Under the pieces are notes generated by a model, which saw only the letters and a list, made by a program, of their open reading frames with translations, made no database searches and was not told where the DNA came from. A stretch of DNA of 64,000 nucleotides, taken from assembly GCF_003201105.1 (NCBI RefSeq), contig NZ_QICJ01000009.1, positions 185,912 through 249,911 on the forward strand. The letters are read 5' to 3'. Source of the DNA: Dyella sp. AtDHG13 (GTDB lineage: Bacteria > Pseudomonadota > Gammaproteobacteria > Xanthomonadales > Rhodanobacteraceae). This document shows, in pieces, positions 61,929 to 64,000 of the stretch (position 1 is its first letter; each line of letters begins with the position of its first letter). Both the position numbers and the translations under genes were made by a program.

Positions 61929-63314
61929 TTATGAATCGGAATCGCGCAGGCTCGGCCCCTGGCCGGAGCCGCCGCCATCGCCACCGCGCAGCGCGTGGGC
62001 GGTGGTGGTCGCGGCGTGGGTGAGTTGCTGGCGGCGATGCAGGCGCTTGGCCCAAGCGGGCTGTTCCTGTGTCTGCGCCGTAGCGGCGCCGGATGCGGCC
62101 TCGCCTGCGGCACCCTGACCGGATGCCGCACCCGCGCCGCCATCGGCAGCAGCGCCATTCCAGCCAGCGCGGAAGGGAGCGGCCATGCGTTGCCCGGCAG
62201 CGGAAGCGCGGGATGCAGCACCTCGCCCGGCTGCCTGCGCGCCGGTCTTGGCGACGTTGCCCAGGCCCGCCATCGCGCCCTTTGCGCCGCCGCCAGCGGC
62301 GGCGGAACCGGCCTGGAACGCCGACTTCGCACTGCTGGCCGCCGACGTGGCGGCGCGCGCACCGCTACCGGCCAGCTTGGCGGCAGCCGGGGCCATGCGC
62401 GCACCAGCAGCCACGGCGCCACCCACGCCCGTCGCGGCGGCGCCGATGGCGACGGCCGTGCCGGCAGCGCCGACAGCAGCACCGGCCATTGCGCCAGCGC
62501 CGAGCTGCGGCGCACCGGAGACGAGGCCCGTGGCGATGCCAGGGCCGAAAATCCCGAGCGCCAGCAAGGTGAGCGAGGCCAGCATGATGACCAGCGCGTG
62601 GTCAATAGACGGCTCGGCGGGATGGACTTGGAACTGAGCGAACAAGCCCGAGCCGATACCGACGATCACGGCCAGCACCAGAACCTTGACGCCGGAGGCC
62701 ACCACGTTGCCCAAGACCTTTTCGGCGAGGAACGCGGTCTTGTTCCAGAGCGCGAATGGCACCAGCACGAATCCGGCGAGCGTGGTCAGCTTGAACTCGA
62801 TCAGCGTGATGAACAGTTGGATCGCCAGCACGAAGAAGCACAAGACCACGACCAGCCACGCGAGGAACATCACCACGATGGGGTCGAGGTTCACGAACAC
62901 TTCGGGAAAGCCCGCCATCTCGCCGATCTGCTCCAGAATCGGCGCCCCGGCGTCGATGCCGGTTTTCGCCAGCCGGCCCGGCTGCAAGAAGTTCTCCATC
63001 GTGATGGCCGAGCCGGTGGCGGTGATGCCCAATCCCGCAAACGAGCGGAACACGATGCTGGCCAGCCAGTTGAAGTTATTGATGATGTAGGCGAAGGCAC
63101 CGACGTAGAGCACCTTGCGCAGCAGCTTGGCGATCACGTCCTCGCCCTGGCCGGTGGCGTGGCTCATGGCCCAATACAGGCCGGCGATCGTCATGTCGAT
63201 GACGATCAGCGTGGCCGTGAGGAACGCCACTTCGCCCCGCAGCAGCCCGAAACCCGAGTCGATATAAGCGGCAAAGGTGTTGAGGAACTGGTCGATGATG
63301 GTCACGTCATTCAT
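61929..63314 (-). CDS. trbL: Conjugal transfer protein TrbL (VirB6-like)
   Basis: A 461-residue polytopic inner-membrane protein with at least six helices in its first 280 residues (FLTATLIVIDMTIAGLYWAM, FLAWLVVVLCFFVLAIQL). The C-terminal 180 residues are Ala/Gly/Gln-rich and probably cytoplasmic. It forms part of the DNA translocation channel. Confidence 0.93.
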   Translation of the reverse strand: MNDVTIIDQFLNTFAAYIDSGFGLLRGEVAFLTATLIVIDMTIAGLYWAMSHATGQGEDVIAKLLRKVLYVGAFAYIINNFNWLASIVFRSFAGLGITATGSAITMENFLQPGRLAKTGIDAGAPILEQIGEMAGFPEVFVNLDPIVVMFLAWLVVVLCFFVLAIQLFITLIEFKLTTLAGFVLVPFALWNKTAFLAEKVLGNVVASGVKVLVLAVIVGIGSGLFAQFQVHPAEPSIDHALVIMLASLTLLALGIFGPGIATGLVSGAPQLGAGAMAGAAVGAAGTAVAIGAAATGVGGAVAAGARMAPAAAKLAGSGARAATSAASSAKSAFQAGSAAAGGGAKGAMAGLGNVAKTGAQAAGRGAASRASAAGQRMAAPFRAGWNGAAADGGAGAASGQGAAGEAASGAATAQTQEQPAWAKRLHRRQQLTHAATTTAHALRGGDGGGSGQGPSLRDSDS

Positions 63315-63631
63315 GGCGTGTCCTCCGGTTCGGCGGGATCGGCCGGCGCCATGCCATCGGCCGGCTCCTCGAAGCTCGGCGGGATCGGCGGCAGGTCGGC
63401 CAGCGTCTGGTATTCATCCGGCCCGGCCTGGCCGGAGAAGAAACGCCGCCGGAAGGCTTCGGCGGCGGCGCGGCAAGCGTCCTCGCCCGTGGCCTGCCGG
63501 TCGGCCGCGCATTGCGCGCGCAATGCCTTCAGCCGCACGGGATCGGCGGCCAAGGCATCGGCAAGGTCGTCGGCCGGCTGCTCGCCGCAAGCGGCCAGCA
63601 GCACGACACCAAGGGCGAGGACGCATCGCAT
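63311..63631 (-). CDS. TrbK-like entry-exclusion lipoprotein
   Basis: A 106-residue lipoprotein (LLAAC lipobox, Cys15) with a Cys-containing helical stretch RAQCAADRQATGEDACRAAAEAFRRRFF and an acidic Pro-rich tail. It matches the alternative TrbK of Tn4371-type elements in position between trbJ and trbL and in cysteine spacing. By family it blocks uptake of a second copy of the element. Overlaps trbL by 4 bp. Confidence 0.8.
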   Translation of the reverse strand: MRCVLALGVVLLAACGEQPADDLADALAADPVRLKALRAQCAADRQATGEDACRAAAEAFRRRFFSGQAGPDEYQTLADLPPIPPSFEEPADGMAPADPAEPEDTP

Positions 63632-63643
63632 GGCGGCCTCCCG

Positions 63644-64000
63644 TCAGTTGCCGTAGAAGTTCACGGACTGCGGCGTGTACGGCGTGCCGTCGCCGAGGAA
63701 GCGCCGCCGCACCTCGCGGGCGCGCTCCGTGGCTGCCGCCTGCCGCGCCAGCTCCAGCGATGCCGCCCGGTCTTGCGTGATCTGGAGTCGCTGCGACTGG
63801 ATCGACTGCTTGGCCTGCAAGGCCAGCAATTGATTCATGGCCTGCATCGCCTGCAACGCACCTTCGGCCGACTGGCTCTTGCCCACAAGATCGGCCAGCA
63901 CGCTTTCGTCTTCGCCCAGGTTCTGCGACACCTGCGCCTGCATCTGCATGGTGGTCTGCAAGCCGTTGAGCGTGTTCCGCCAACGCTCCTGCGCGTCGCG
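63644..64000 (-). CDS. trbJ: Conjugal transfer protein TrbJ, C-terminal part (cut by window edge)
   Basis: The final 118 residues of TrbJ (VirB5-like), read in frame to the window edge. The helical Gln/Met-rich segment (TTMQMQAQVSQNLGEDESVL) and the end RRFLGDGTPYTPQSVNFYGN match TrbJ of Tn4371-like elements. Its start lies beyond position 64000. Confidence 0.88.
   Translation of the reverse strand, partial: RDAQERWRNTLNGLQTTMQMQAQVSQNLGEDESVLADLVGKSQSAEGALQAMQAMNQLLALQAKQSIQSQRLQITQDRAASLELARQAAATERAREVRRRFLGDGTPYTPQSVNFYGN

Noticed and set aside
60223..62055. Long N-terminal extension of trbG
   Set aside because: It overlaps trbF in another frame; the ATG at 61215 with a lipoprotein signal and ATGA overlap is clearly the true start.
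1..64000. tRNA or rRNA genes, prophage, insertion sequences with transposase
   Set aside because: No T-loop signature in a cloverleaf context, no rRNA-like stretch, and no recognisable transposase or phage protein was found by reading; a tRNAscan-SE run would be decisive.

Overview
The window is a high-GC gammaproteobacterial chromosome segment. Gene order and content fit the Xanthomonadales, most likely Rhodanobacteraceae (Dyella, Luteibacter, Rhodanobacter or Frateuria type). Supporting markers are a FimX-like c-di-GMP receptor, the rpsP-rimM-trmD-rplS and rpsF-rpsR-rplI blocks, an ALDH8A1-like aminomuconate semialdehyde dehydrogenase, an ohrR-ohr pair, and an Ax21-like outer-membrane protein. 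The genus call is inference from gene content only.

Layout. 1-3437: efp (partial), divergent epmB, and the fimX-like gene. 3438-4966: first copy of a long composite intergenic repeat. 4967-8487: ribosomal and tRNA/rRNA-maturation genes with ffh. 8644-14408: cytochrome c assembly protein, purU, GST, radA, DUF3079 protein, alr and two tiny envelope proteins. 14558-17400: dnaB, with two perfect DnaA boxes upstream, and the S6-S18-L9 operon. 17571-24125: IscA-like carrier, asnS, lipoprotein, SDR, then a tight ALDH / beta-carbonic anhydrase / RidA operon that looks like lower kynurenine-pathway catabolism. 24247-31321: hutG, gor, DadA-like oxidase, TIKI/ChaN-like protein, NlpC/P60 lipoprotein, ohrR-ohr. 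31322-32793: second composite repeat. 32794-41766: slyD, MFS, methyltransferase, rhlE, pilin-like protein, GNAT, fghA, SDR, deaD. 41767-43280: third composite repeat. 43281-55700: dioxygenase, cupredoxin/metallophosphoesterase operon divergent from an ECF sigma/anti-sigma pair, YkgJ, zinc peptidase, MAPEG, TerC-CBS, CPBP protease, maf, CoA transferase, GNAT, rlmH, rsfS and a secreted heptad-repeat protein. 56202-58398: SigF/NrsF-type ECF pair and the outer-membrane barrel. 58411 to the end: the terminal part of a Tn4371-type integrative conjugative element (trbJ-K-L-F-G-I plus DUF2274) that runs out of the window.

The most unusual signal is non-coding. Three copies of a ~1.3 kb composite element fill the largest intergenic gaps. 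Each has inverted end modules and an internal cassette of hairpins whose stems differ between copies in a compensatory way, while the loops keep GGA (two or three hairpins) or GGCA (end-module hairpin). That pattern is expected of a structured RNA; GGA-in-loop hairpins suggest RsmA/CsrA binding, which is inference.

Two promoter-level circuits can also be read directly. A divergent pair of GGAATA-N16-GGTAT promoters lies between an ECF sigma gene and a cupredoxin/phosphoesterase operon. A GTAACC-N16-CGAA promoter lies in front of the sigF-nrsF-like pair. No tRNA, rRNA, CRISPR array or intact transposase gene was recognised.
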